From: Bacillota bacterium | Lineage (GTDB): Bacteria; Bacillota; Clostridia; Peptostreptococcales; Anaerovoracaceae | Length of the DNA: 51,617 bases | NCBI GenBank assembly: GCA_030526325.1 | Contig: JAUNCY010000007.1 | Span: forward strand, 1-51,617 | Direction: 5' to 3' | Shown here: piece by piece, positions 33,897-42,480 of the stretch | Layout: every line of letters begins with the position of its first letter | How positions within the stretch are numbered: position 1 is the stretch's first letter | Notes under the pieces: generated by a model | Told to the model about the DNA's origin: nothing | Seen by the model: the letters and a program-made list of their open reading frames with translations, nothing else | Databases searched by the model: none | Made by a program: the position numbers and the translations under genes

Positions 33897-34487
33897 ATGA
33901 AAAAAGCATTGGTAGTGGACGACACGAAAAACATTAGGCTATTATTGGAAAAAACACTCGAGATTGAAGGTTTTTCCGTTGAAACAGCTTCCACAGGCAC
34001 GGAGGCATTGAATAAACTCCGTACAGAGGCATTCGATCTTGTTTTTCTGGATATTAAACTTCCTGAAATCAGCGGTACGGAAGTGCTTAGGAAAATCCGT
34101 TCAGAAGGCAACAACACACCGGTTATTATTATTACTGCTTATCCGACCGTTAAAAATGCTGTAGACTGCATACAGCTGGGAGCTATAACCTATCTTCAGA
34201 AGCCGTTTACGGCAGACAGACTTAAGAATACTCTTCAGCAGTTCAACCTGGACATAGCCTCATCACGCGGCTCTCAGGGCGAAAAATCCGAAATCTACGA
34301 AGAAGTAAAAAACGCTTTTTCTGAATCCGACTATAATAAAGCCATTTCCCTTTTGTCAAAGCTTCTTGCTGCCGATCCTACAGACGCAAGACCGTACAAG
34401 CTTCTTGCCAAGGCCTATAAACGGCTGGGAGACGAGGATAATGCAAATAAGTTTGCCAAGGTATACTCAGTATTCAAAGATGAATAA
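33897..34487 (+). CDS. response regulator with C-terminal TPR-like domain and no DNA-binding domain
   Basis: A 196-residue protein. The receiver domain (1-120) has the acidic pair D8/D9, phosphoacceptor D52 (FLDIKLP), T80 and K102 (LQKPF), so it should be phosphorylatable. Residues 133-192 form two to three amphipathic helices with TPR spacing (A-x3-L...A-x3-L-x-A-x3-Y-x2-L-G) rather than a winged helix or AraC-type output. It therefore probably acts through protein-protein contact, not direct DNA binding. GGGAGG precedes ATG 33897. A terminator follows directly, so the operon is just kinase plus regulator. Confidence 0.88.
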   Translation: MKKALVVDDTKNIRLLLEKTLEIEGFSVETASTGTEALNKLRTEAFDLVFLDIKLPEISGTEVLRKIRSEGNNTPVIIITAYPTVKNAVDCIQLGAITYLQKPFTADRLKNTLQQFNLDIASSRGSQGEKSEIYEEVKNAFSESDYNKAISLLSKLLAADPTDARPYKLLAKAYKRLGDEDNANKFAKVYSVFKDE

Positions 34488-34495
34488 GAATAAAG

Positions 34496-34528
34496 AACTT
34501 CCGTGAATCTGTATCCCGGAAGTTTTTT
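34496..34528 (+). terminator. terminator of the two-component operon
   Basis: AACTTCCG / CGGAAGTT stem with a 13-base loop, followed by TTTTTTAA. Confidence 0.8.
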
Positions 34529-34573
34529 AATGTCTGTTTCAGCGGAATAAAATATCCCCACAAAAATCAATTT

Positions 34574-34596
34574 AGCGGAGACCAAAGGCCTCCGCT
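34574..34596 (-). terminator. terminator of the first TRAP operon
   Basis: AGCGGAG / CTCCGCT stem with a nine-base loop, 20 bases after the dctM stop; the minus-strand tail is AAATTGATTTTT, the plus-strand tail TTTTATTT, so it may serve both directions. Confidence 0.65.
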
Positions 34597-34616
34597 TTTA
34601 TTTCTGCTAATTGATA

Positions 34617-35933
34617 TTAAGCTATCATCTTTGTCGGCAGGTATGTTACGATATCCGGAATGAATATGCAGAGCAGTAATGCGATAACCTGCAGCGCGAT
34701 GAACGGCAGTACCGATTTGTAAATGTCTGTAAGCTTGATATCCTTCGGCACAACGCTCTTTAAATAGAAGAGGTTGAATCCGAAAGGAGGTGTCAGATAA
34801 GCCATCTGCAGATTCAACAGGAACACCAGACCGAACCACAGCGGGTCAAATCCGAGGTTTGTGATAATCGGCAGATACAGCGGTGCTGTCAGGGTAATGA
34901 TAGCAAAGTCATCCATAAGACATCCAAGCAGGAAGTTAAGGAGAAGCATCATTACGAGGACTGTCCATTTTCCTCCCGGAAGAGCTTCGGTAACGTTTAT
35001 CAGCAGATTATAAGCTCCCATGTAGTTGTATACAACGTTGAACAGGTTTGCACCTACGAGTATCCAAAGTACCATACTTGTGAGAGCAAATGTTTTCTTG
35101 AGTATATCTCCGAATACTCCGCCCCCCAGCTGACGGTTGATTGCCGCAATAAGGAATGCACCGAATGCACCTACAGCAGCAGCTTCCGTCGGAGTTGCAG
35201 CTCCGGAATAAATAGAACCAAGTACAAGCAGAATCAGGATGATAGGTCCTATAAGCGATTTGAGTGAAAGCAGCTTTTCGTTGAAAGAAGCGCTGTCTTC
35301 CTTAGGTACAACAGGACCAAGGCTTGGTTTCACGTTGCAGATGATTCCAATGTAGATAATATAAATGCCTGCGCAGAGTATTCCCGGAATAACGCCTGCG
35401 AAGAATAGCTTACCAACGGACAGATTTCCGTAGTTTGCAAGAATAATCATCGGAATGCTCGGCGGGATGATGATTCCGAGTACGCCGCCGGCTGCGATAC
35501 AGCCCATAGCCAGTCTCTTGTCATATCCTCTCTTAAGCATCGACGGAAGTGCAATAAGACCCATTGTGATAGTAGCAGGTCCGCTTCCTCCGCACATAGC
35601 ACCGAAGATAGCACAGATGATTACTGTTCCCATTGCAAGACCTCCTCTGAGGCCTCCCATCCATTTATATAACATTTCATATAAGCCGTCGGCAATGCCG
35701 GCCTTTTGCAGTATGTTCCCCATCAGCAGGAACATCGCAATAGCCAAATAGGTATCAGTCGTAAACGTACTGAATGCCGCATTTGACAAAACATAAGTTC
35801 CGTCTATTCCCCAGATTAAGAGTATAGCTACAGTTGCGATTCCGCCGAGAGCGAGAGCAACCGGAATACCCAGGAACAGACAAACAATCATTGCTCCGAA
35901 TAAGAGCAGAAAACACCATACAGGATATGTCAT
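34617..35933 (-). CDS. dctM: TRAP transporter large permease DctM (system 1)
   Basis: A 438-residue membrane protein with about 12 hydrophobic helices, of the DctM/IT superfamily: FAIMCGGSGPATITMG-type and PSIPMIILANYGNLSVGKLF-type motifs are present (the IPPSIPMI core is diagnostic). It imports an organic acid or related anion driven by Na+ with the DctQ and DctP partners. ATG 35933 lies 15 bases after DctQ, with AAAGGAGAGG upstream. The P-Q-M order is standard. Confidence 0.93.
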   Translation of the reverse strand: MTYPVWCFLLLFGAMIVCLFLGIPVALALGGIATVAILLIWGIDGTYVLSNAAFSTFTTDTYLAIAMFLLMGNILQKAGIADGLYEMLYKWMGGLRGGLAMGTVIICAIFGAMCGGSGPATITMGLIALPSMLKRGYDKRLAMGCIAAGGVLGIIIPPSIPMIILANYGNLSVGKLFFAGVIPGILCAGIYIIYIGIICNVKPSLGPVVPKEDSASFNEKLLSLKSLIGPIILILLVLGSIYSGAATPTEAAAVGAFGAFLIAAINRQLGGGVFGDILKKTFALTSMVLWILVGANLFNVVYNYMGAYNLLINVTEALPGGKWTVLVMMLLLNFLLGCLMDDFAIITLTAPLYLPIITNLGFDPLWFGLVFLLNLQMAYLTPPFGFNLFYLKSVVPKDIKLTDIYKSVLPFIALQVIALLLCIFIPDIVTYLPTKMIA

Positions 35934-35948
35934 ATCAGTTCCTCTCCT

Positions 35949-36479
35949 TTAATCAATACTTCTTAATCCTTCAGATTTACCGGTTATTACGGTCTGGATG
36001 TCGTGAATCAGTTTTGACACTGCCTGCAGTAAAAGCATGATTGCTCCTACAGGAATCACGGATTTAATGTAGTACAATGGCGGTGCAAATACGCTGGCCA
36101 TTCTTTCGTGGAAAGTCCATGAGTCGATAGCAGAAACTATTGTCTGGTATACAAGAAGTACCAGGAAAAGCATATATAAAGCACAAGTACAGATATCTAC
36201 AATAGCTCTTGTTTTTTCCGACCATGCACCGTAGAATACGTCAACTCTTACGTGCTGATTATAGAGAAGGGCATAGCTTCCTCCCAGAGCACCCAGAGCA
36301 CACAGTGCCTGCTTGCATACATCCTGAACCCAGATGGTAGGACTGTTGAATACGTATCTTGCGATTACTTCGAACATCAATGAAAAAAGTATTACAAGCA
36401 GTATGTATTTGGATATTCTGCCGATTACATCATTAACGGTATCAATTCCGTTACGGATTTTTCCTAAAACGTTTAACAC
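35949..36479 (-). CDS. dctQ: TRAP transporter small permease DctQ (system 1)
   Basis: A 176-residue protein with four membrane helices and the DctQ pattern E-x-x-x-R-Y-x-F (FEVIARYVFNSPTIWVQD region). I chose a GTG start at 36479 because AAGGAGGTGAGA lies 6-10 bases upstream; the longer ATG frame from 36539 would translate through a hairpin and has no ribosome site. It lies between dctP and dctM of the same system. Confidence 0.88.
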   Translation of the reverse strand: MLNVLGKIRNGIDTVNDVIGRISKYILLVILFSLMFEVIARYVFNSPTIWVQDVCKQALCALGALGGSYALLYNQHVRVDVFYGAWSEKTRAIVDICTCALYMLFLVLLVYQTIVSAIDSWTFHERMASVFAPPLYYIKSVIPVGAIMLLLQAVSKLIHDIQTVITGKSEGLRSID

Positions 36480-36506
36480 TCTCTCACCTCCTTGCTTTAC
36501 AATAAT

Positions 36507-36530
36507 GGAAGGAGGTTTTACCCTCCTTCC
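36507..36530 (-). other. intercistronic hairpin between dctP1 and dctQ1
   Basis: GGAAGGAGG / CCTCCTTCC, a perfect 9-bp stem with a six-base loop and no U-run. It resembles the elements that stabilise a binding-protein message relative to its permease genes. One arm resembles, and the other complements, a ribosome site. Confidence 0.55.
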
Positions 36531-36594
36531 GAGAAACATCTTACAGTTTATAACTCCTTAAAATCATTATTTGATTTTATAAAGTCCGTAATAA

Positions 36595-37653
36595 TTATTC
36601 AGCAGCTCCGTCCTTTGCAGCTTTCCAAGCTCTGAGAATATCAAAGCCTTCTTTTGCTTCCGGATATGATGCTTCGAGTTCTTCAAGAACTTTTCCGCCT
36701 GCTTCATAGAAAGCGTCTAATTCAGCGCCTGTTACTTCATTGAAGTTTACGCCGTATTCTTTTGCAGCTGCGATAGCTTCATCGTCTAATCCTTCGCCTG
36801 CTTCCATTGTATCCCAGAATGACTGTTCGAGAGCTTCGTTAACCTTTTCCTGAAGTTCAGGTGTAAGTGAATCCCAAGCTTTCTTGCTGAACAGGAAGTT
36901 GCATGGAGCGCCTGCGCATCCTGCAGGAATCATAACGTCTGTTGTTACTTCTTTAAGAGCTGAATTTTCGAGCTCAGCAACTGAGTAGATGTAACCGTCA
37001 ATTGTTCCAAGTTTCATACCCATGTAGATGTCTCCGCCTGACATTGTAACAGGGGAAGCTCCAACTATGTTCATGAGTGTTGCATAACTTGTGGAAGATC
37101 TGATTTTCTTACCCTTTAAATCAGCAACTGAATTTACAGGGAAGTCTGTCATCAGCATGTATCCGCCTTCGCCGTTCCATACGCCGTAGTAGATGCCTGC
37201 TGCTTCGTACTGTTCTCTCAGATAATCAAGCATTCCGTGTTCATAGAAGCATGAATAGATATCTTCTTTTGTTGCCCACCAGAAAGGTATACCCTGTTCT
37301 GCATAAGCCGCAGGAACAATCTGAGCTGTATCGTTAGGAGCTGAAAGAGCTGCGTCTAAGATACCTTTTGAGAGTGATGCAGGAACCTGTCCCGGCTCAC
37401 AGATTGCGCCCGGCTGATAGTATTCCCACTGAATCTGACCGTCTGTGTATTCTGTAATAAGGTTACAGATTGTCGGCATATGAACATCATAAGCCTGGTC
37501 TCCCGGAGGATAAGCACACTGTACTTTGAATGTGTAAACCTGATCTCCGCCGGCTTCGCCGCCTTCATCAGAACCGCCGCCGCAAGCAGCAAACGTTGTC
37601 ATGACTAATGCCATCATTAAGATAATTGCGAGTAATTTTTTCATTGATTTCAT
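36595..37653 (-). CDS. dctP: TRAP transporter substrate-binding lipoprotein DctP (system 1)
   Basis: A 352-residue extracytoplasmic binding protein. The signal sequence has a lipobox TFAAC with the lipidated cysteine at residue 24 followed by a glycine/acidic linker. The DctP fold is recognised by the central MLMTDFPVNSVADLKGKKIR-type motif (core VADLKGKKIR). It binds the imported anion and hands it to DctQM. AAGGAGG precedes ATG 37653. The promoter lies 50-80 bases upstream. Confidence 0.92.
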   Translation of the reverse strand: MKSMKKLLAIILMMALVMTTFAACGGGSDEGGEAGGDQVYTFKVQCAYPPGDQAYDVHMPTICNLITEYTDGQIQWEYYQPGAICEPGQVPASLSKGILDAALSAPNDTAQIVPAAYAEQGIPFWWATKEDIYSCFYEHGMLDYLREQYEAAGIYYGVWNGEGGYMLMTDFPVNSVADLKGKKIRSSTSYATLMNIVGASPVTMSGGDIYMGMKLGTIDGYIYSVAELENSALKEVTTDVMIPAGCAGAPCNFLFSKKAWDSLTPELQEKVNEALEQSFWDTMEAGEGLDDEAIAAAKEYGVNFNEVTGAELDAFYEAGGKVLEELEASYPEAKEGFDILRAWKAAKDGAAE

Positions 37654-37696
37654 TTGTCTACCTCCTTCTCACAACACAATTACTTGTTGGTTTTAG

Positions 37697-37733
37697 TTAG
37701 TATAATACTAATACACAGAGCCTATCTTTACAA
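37697..37733 (-). promoter_or_regulatory. dctP1 promoter with overlapping inverted repeat
   Basis: TTGTAA (37728-37733), a 17-base spacer and TAGTAT (37705-37710) on the minus strand. TTAGTAT-N-ATACTAA (37697-37711) covers the -10 box and could be an operator. Confidence 0.45.
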
Positions 37734-37840
37734 TTTCTATTATTCAGCGAAAAAAAAAGAATTATGACAAATTTGTGACAAAGTGATTGAAAAAACCTCA
37801 CAAACCCCTTCAAAAACTAAAAAAACCGCAAAAAAACATA

Positions 37841-37876
37841 AAAAACAGGGACATATTATTTTTTAATATGTCCCTG
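37841..37876 (-). terminator. terminator of the amidohydrolase-TRAP operon
   Basis: CAGGGACATATTA / TAATATGTCCCTG, a 12-13 bp stem, is followed on the minus strand by TTTTTTATG and a second T-run. It lies 39 bases after the stop of dctM2. Confidence 0.9.
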
Positions 37877-37914
37877 AAGAATTAGTTATTTTTAATAATT
37901 CTGCGTCTGATATA

Positions 37915-39183
37915 CTACAGCAGGAATAAGCTGAGCTGAGGAATGAATGTAAGACCCATCAGGATAATACCCATTACAAGAATCATCGGCATAATCTTTA
38001 CTGCAATCTTTTCGAGAGGAACGTTTCCTACTGCGGATGCATAGAACAGATTTGCGCCGTAAGGAGGTGTAATAAATCCTATTGCAAGGTTTACAGTCAT
38101 TACGATACCGAACTGTACCGGGCTCATTCCCAGACCTACAACGATAGGAAGAAGTATCGGTGTAAGAATAACTGTAGAAGAAATATTGTCAATAAAGCAG
38201 CCGATAACCAGCAGCAGCAGGTTGATAACCAGAAGAATAACTATCGGATTTGATAAGTTAAGGATTGAGCTTGCTACTGTAGTCGGAACCTGTGCCATTG
38301 TCAGGTATCTTGCAAATGCAAGCGACAGACCTACGAGGAAGGTTGTCTGACCGTTAATGAGTACAGTATCCCTGAATGCTTCATATATTGCTTTTGCGTT
38401 AAGTTCTTTGTAAACAAATACGCCTACGATAAGAGCATATACTATACCTACAACAGCGGATTCTGTAGGTGTAAAAATTCCTCCGTAGATACCGCCGAGA
38501 ATGATTACCGGTACGAGCAGAGCCCAGATGGAATCTTTAAGTCTTACGAGAACGTCCTTCATGTTGAACTTCTTTGTTACTCCGTATCCGTATTTTCTGG
38601 CGATAATGTAGTTTACTGCCATGAGAGCCACGCCGATAAGAATTCCCGGGATAATTCCGGCAATGAACATGTCGGCTATAGATGCGCCGGATACAACGCC
38701 GTAAATTACGAAAGGAATACTTGGCGGGATGATTACGCCGATTGTTCCGGATGCTGCTGTAAGAGCAGTAGCGTATGCCGGATCATATCCCTTGTCTTTC
38801 ATTTCAGGAATTGTAATTGAACCGATGGAAGTAACAGTTGCAGGAGCGGAACCGGATAAAGCCGCAAAGAACATTGATGCAACTATTGTTACCATACCGA
38901 TACTTCCTCTGATGTGACCTACCATTGCATCTGCCAGATCCAGAAGTCTTCTTGAAATACCACCGGATTTCATTAAGTTTCCGGCAAGAATGAAGAACGG
39001 AATAGCCATCAGAGGGAATGAATCAAGTCCTCCGAAGCAGGCTGATGCCATTGTTGTCATATCTATGGTAGTAGTAAAATAAAGCATGAATGCGGTTGAC
39101 ACACCAAGGGCAATACCAATAGGTGCTCCAATGAACATAAGTACGCCCAGAAGTCCGAATAACATCAATACTGTTGTAAGCAT
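37915..39183 (-). CDS. dctM: TRAP transporter large permease DctM (system 2)
   Basis: A 422-residue polytopic protein with about 12 membrane helices and the IPPSIPFVIYG and FIDNISSTVILTP segments of DctM. It completes the TRAP system that follows the two amidohydrolase genes. ATG 39183 overlaps the TGA of DctQ (TGATG), with AAAGGAGG upstream, so translation is coupled. It is clearly diverged from the system 1 DctM. Confidence 0.93.
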   Translation of the reverse strand: MLTTVLMLFGLLGVLMFIGAPIGIALGVSTAFMLYFTTTIDMTTMASACFGGLDSFPLMAIPFFILAGNLMKSGGISRRLLDLADAMVGHIRGSIGMVTIVASMFFAALSGSAPATVTSIGSITIPEMKDKGYDPAYATALTAASGTIGVIIPPSIPFVIYGVVSGASIADMFIAGIIPGILIGVALMAVNYIIARKYGYGVTKKFNMKDVLVRLKDSIWALLVPVIILGGIYGGIFTPTESAVVGIVYALIVGVFVYKELNAKAIYEAFRDTVLINGQTTFLVGLSLAFARYLTMAQVPTTVASSILNLSNPIVILLVINLLLLVIGCFIDNISSTVILTPILLPIVVGLGMSPVQFGIVMTVNLAIGFITPPYGANLFYASAVGNVPLEKIAVKIMPMILVMGIILMGLTFIPQLSLFLL

Positions 39184-39668
39184 CAGTCTTTTCCTCCTTT
39201 CAGAGCTTTGAGGTCATAATAGCAATTCTGAAGGATTCTGAACAGCATCAGAGCCATTCCAACCGGAATAGCGGAATAAGGAATCCACATAGGTATGCCG
39301 CTTCCTGTACCTGTCTGACCGCCGGTCATAACACTTGATGTCAAAATTACTGAAATATAAACCATAAAGATAGTGAAACCTATCCATATTATTGTCGATA
39401 TTATTGCGCAGGCTTTCTGCCCGATTTGAGGCAGTCTGCTGACTACCACGTCAATTCTGATATGTTTTCTTTCTTTTGTGGCAAAGGCAGCTCCGACCCA
39501 TACCAGCCATATGAACATATACCTTGCCAGTTCCTCACTCCAGGGGAGCGGAGTCTTAAGTATAAAACGCGTTACAATCTGTGCCGATACTATTATTACT
39601 GCAAGAGCCATCAATATTACGAGAAAGACTTCTTCAAGCTTATTGTTTATAACTCTTAATACTTTCAT
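39183..39668 (-). CDS. dctQ: TRAP transporter small permease DctQ (system 2)
   Basis: A 161-residue protein with four membrane helices and the DctQ signature WSEELARYMFIWLVWVGAA region (core EELARYMF). GGAG lies 7 bases before ATG 39668. A strong hairpin separates it from dctP2, while dctM2 overlaps its stop codon. Confidence 0.9.
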   Translation of the reverse strand: MKVLRVINNKLEEVFLVILMALAVIIVSAQIVTRFILKTPLPWSEELARYMFIWLVWVGAAFATKERKHIRIDVVVSRLPQIGQKACAIISTIIWIGFTIFMVYISVILTSSVMTGGQTGTGSGIPMWIPYSAIPVGMALMLFRILQNCYYDLKALKGGKD

Positions 39669-39696
39669 GTCATCACTCCTCGAGTAATCGTATAAT

Positions 39697-39725
39697 CTGT
39701 ACGAAGGGCAGCGCCCTTCGTACAG
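39697..39725 (-). other. intercistronic hairpin between dctP2 and dctQ2
   Basis: CTGTACGAAGGGC / GCCCTTCGTACAG, a perfect 13-bp stem with a three-base loop and no U-run. A smaller GTGAATC / GATTCAC-type hairpin lies about 10 bases nearer dctP2. This fits a 3' stabiliser of the binding-protein message with partial read-through. Confidence 0.6.
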
Positions 39726-39790
39726 AACTGTTCGTGAATCTGATTCACAAAAATTCTACTCTCTTTTAATTTTAATTATAATGCCTGATT

Positions 39791-40825
39791 TTATTTGTTG
39801 TGTGCAAGTGCTAAGTCGATAAGTTCCTGGCCGTATTCTTCTGCAGCTGTCTTATAAACTGTATCTAAAGCGATCTGCTGGAACTCGTTTTTAGCTTCCG
39901 GTGTAAGTTCTACAACTTCTACGCCTGCTTCTGCAATGTTCTTAGCGAAGTCTGTGTTCTGCTGAGTAATGAGTTCTCTCTGTCTGTCCATTGTAGCTTT
40001 TGCTGCGTCAGCAATAAGTGTCTGGTATTCTTCAGGAAGGCTTTCATAGAAGTCTTTTGCGATTGTGATAGGTGCTGAAGACCATACGTGTTCACTGATT
40101 GTCATGTACTTCTGAGCTTCATAAAGTCTGTTGTTCCAGATCATAGCTGTCGGGTTTTCCTGAGCGTCTACTGTACCCTGCTGTAATGCTGTGAACAGTT
40201 CACTGAATGCCATCGGTGTAGGAATAGCGCCGAGAGCCTTAAAGTATTCAATATGAATTGTGTTTGTCATTGTTCTGATCTTGATGCCTTTTAAATCAGC
40301 AACAGATGTGATAGTTTTTTTGCTGTTTGTGATATTTCTGAATCCTACGTCAGCGTTTGCAAGGTCAATGATTCCGCACTGTTCTTCGAGTTTTTTGTCG
40401 AGTTCAGCTCCGAAGTCACCGTCAAGAGCTTCGTGTGCAGCGTCAATTGATGTGAACAGGAACGGAAGTCCTACGAGATTCCATTCAGGAACAAAACCTG
40501 CGATTGCAGCGTCTGATGCCCAGCACATTTCAAGACCGCCGGTACGCATTGATTCGATGTTTTCAGGTACAGAACCAAGCTGTGAGTTTGGATATAATTC
40601 AACTTTGATGTCGCCGTTTGAGCCTTCTTCAACCATTTTCTGGAATACTTCAACAGCTGCTGTGTGTGATGCGTGGCTTTCTGCAACGTCATAAGCCATA
40701 CGGATTGTGTAAGTTGCTTTACCTTCATCGCTGCTTCCGCCGCTTTCTCCTCTTGCTCCGCAGCCTGCTGCAAATACGGAAAATGCCATTACTGCCACGA
40801 GAATTAATGCTAATCTTTTCTTCAT
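39791..40825 (-). CDS. dctP: TRAP transporter substrate-binding lipoprotein DctP (system 2)
   Basis: A 344-residue binding protein with a lipobox FAAGC (lipidated cysteine near residue 22), a serine/glycine-rich linker and the DctP core VADLKGIKIRTM with the conserved arginine expected to hold a carboxylate. GGAGGGAAG precedes ATG 40825. It lies 50 bases after the second amidohydrolase gene, placing hydrolase and importer in one operon. Confidence 0.93.
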   Translation of the reverse strand: MKKRLALILVAVMAFSVFAAGCGARGESGGSSDEGKATYTIRMAYDVAESHASHTAAVEVFQKMVEEGSNGDIKVELYPNSQLGSVPENIESMRTGGLEMCWASDAAIAGFVPEWNLVGLPFLFTSIDAAHEALDGDFGAELDKKLEEQCGIIDLANADVGFRNITNSKKTITSVADLKGIKIRTMTNTIHIEYFKALGAIPTPMAFSELFTALQQGTVDAQENPTAMIWNNRLYEAQKYMTISEHVWSSAPITIAKDFYESLPEEYQTLIADAAKATMDRQRELITQQNTDFAKNIAEAGVEVVELTPEAKNEFQQIALDTVYKTAAEEYGQELIDLALAHNK

Positions 40826-40875
40826 GTTTCTTCCCTCCTAAATTAATTTAAGGTATAAATGTTAGTCTGCTACTC

Positions 40876-42480
40876 TTACTCCAGTGAAAAAGTCTGCTTA
40901 CCGCCGAGATAGGTTTTTACAACCTTGATGTTCTGTATTTCAGCCTCAGGCACTGTGAATACGTCTTCATCCAGAACAGCAAAGTCTGCGAGCTTGCCTT
41001 CTTCGATGGTTCCTTTGATATCTTCTTCAAAGGACGCATACGCTCCATTTTTGGTATAAAGCGAAACAGCTTCATATCGGGTAAGTTTATTTTCAGGGTG
41101 CCATCCACCTTCAGGATATCCGTCGTAGCCCTGTCTGGTAACTACTGCATAAATTCCAAGCAGCGGATTGATCGGTTCTACCGGTGCGTCTGAGCTTGCC
41201 GATAAAACAAATCCTGCATCGACCAACCTTCTCCAAGCGAACAGATTGCCCGCTCTTTCGCCGACTCTTGAATCCGACCAGCCTACGTTTGTTGAAACGT
41301 ATGTCGGCTGAATGTCGCACATAATCGGCAGTTTTTTCATTCTTTCAAGAATGCTGTCATTTATCAGTGATGTGTGTATCAGTCTGAATCTGATATCTTC
41401 TTTCGGATTTTCATAGTAACAGTTTTCAAGACCTGTAAGTGCCATTTCTATAGCCTTGTCGCCTATTGCATGAATACCTATCTGAAGGTCTCTGTCATAA
41501 GCGGTTTTAATTAAATCATTAAGGTCTTCCTGGGTGTGATTCATTACTCCGACCTGATCCGGATCGTCGCTGTAAGGTTCGTTGAGTCTTGCGGATCTTG
41601 CGCCGAGGCTTCCGTCTGTGTAGATTTTATAAAAGCCGTATTTAACCATTTCATCTCCCAGACCTGATTTAAGGCCCATTGCCGGGAATTCATCGTATCC
41701 GATGTAAATTCTTACAGGGAGTCTGCCCTCGTCCTTAAGATCCTGATATACTCTTGTTTCTTCGTAAAGGTCGCAAAGTTTTCCCTGAATAGGATGAACC
41801 CCTGTGATGCCGTATTTTGAGGATTCGAGAAGAGCTGCTGCCACCATATCTTTAACAGCTTCGTATGAGTCTCCGCCCTGCTGAATCTCGCTTACGAGGT
41901 CTGCCGCAGCCTGTTCCCAGAGTCTGCCTGTCGGCTCTCCGTTTTCGTCGAATTCTACAGTACCCGGTCTTGAAGGAACAAAGCCTTTTTTTACTCCGCC
42001 CTGTTCAAGAGCCATGCTGTTTGCAACATTTGTGTGCACACAGTATCTTGTAATGATAACAGGGTTGTCAGGAGCTGCCGCATCCAGATCTTCCTTTGTA
42101 GGAAGTACAGGAACCTTGAATTTTTCGTGGTCAAAGCCTGCTCCCTGAATAAGTCTTCCCTTAGGAGTCACTGCGACTCTTTCTCTTATTTTTTCCTGAA
42201 GCTCTTCCAGAGAGGTTACGTCTCTGAGATTGATCTTCTGCATGTTTCCCGCAAATGCCTGTACATGCTGGTGAGCATCGATAAATCCCGGAAGAACAGT
42301 CTTTCCTTTAAGGTCTATTACTTCTCCGCCTGCGGCTTCAGCTGTTTTCACAGCGTCTTCTGTATCGGTGCATTTGAAGATTCTTCCGTTTTTTACAACA
42401 ACTGCCTGACAGGTTTCGCCTTCTTCACGCATTGTGTAGAATCTTCCGTTGACAAAAGCTTTAATTTCCGGCTTTATCAT
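40876..42480 (-). CDS. YtcJ-type metal-dependent amidohydrolase (copy 2)
   Basis: A 534-residue amidohydrolase-superfamily protein of the YtcJ/AepA-like group. The metal-binding HxH is in GFIDAHQHV (about residue 65-70), later histidines are in IHAIGDKA and RLIHTS, and the catalytic aspartate in SSDAPVEPINP. The N- and C-terminal beta-sandwich parts (start NGRFYTM, end YLGGKQTF) are intact. The family hydrolyses N-acyl or amide bonds in varied substrates. Start ATG 42480 overlaps the stop of copy 1 (TAATG) with GGAGGTG upstream. No signal peptide: cytoplasmic. Confidence 0.88.
   Translation of the reverse strand: MIKPEIKAFVNGRFYTMREEGETCQAVVVKNGRIFKCTDTEDAVKTAEAAGGEVIDLKGKTVLPGFIDAHQHVQAFAGNMQKINLRDVTSLEELQEKIRERVAVTPKGRLIQGAGFDHEKFKVPVLPTKEDLDAAAPDNPVIITRYCVHTNVANSMALEQGGVKKGFVPSRPGTVEFDENGEPTGRLWEQAAADLVSEIQQGGDSYEAVKDMVAAALLESSKYGITGVHPIQGKLCDLYEETRVYQDLKDEGRLPVRIYIGYDEFPAMGLKSGLGDEMVKYGFYKIYTDGSLGARSARLNEPYSDDPDQVGVMNHTQEDLNDLIKTAYDRDLQIGIHAIGDKAIEMALTGLENCYYENPKEDIRFRLIHTSLINDSILERMKKLPIMCDIQPTYVSTNVGWSDSRVGERAGNLFAWRRLVDAGFVLSASSDAPVEPINPLLGIYAVVTRQGYDGYPEGGWHPENKLTRYEAVSLYTKNGAYASFEEDIKGTIEEGKLADFAVLDEDVFTVPEAEIQNIKVVKTYLGGKQTFSLE

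Noticed and set aside
36480..36539. 20-residue extension of DctQ system 1 from ATG 36539
   Set aside because: Covers an intercistronic hairpin; the GTG at 36479 has a strong ribosome site.
40471..40773. Second minus-strand frame inside dctP2
   Set aside because: Alternative frame within a well-supported lipoprotein gene, no ribosome site.
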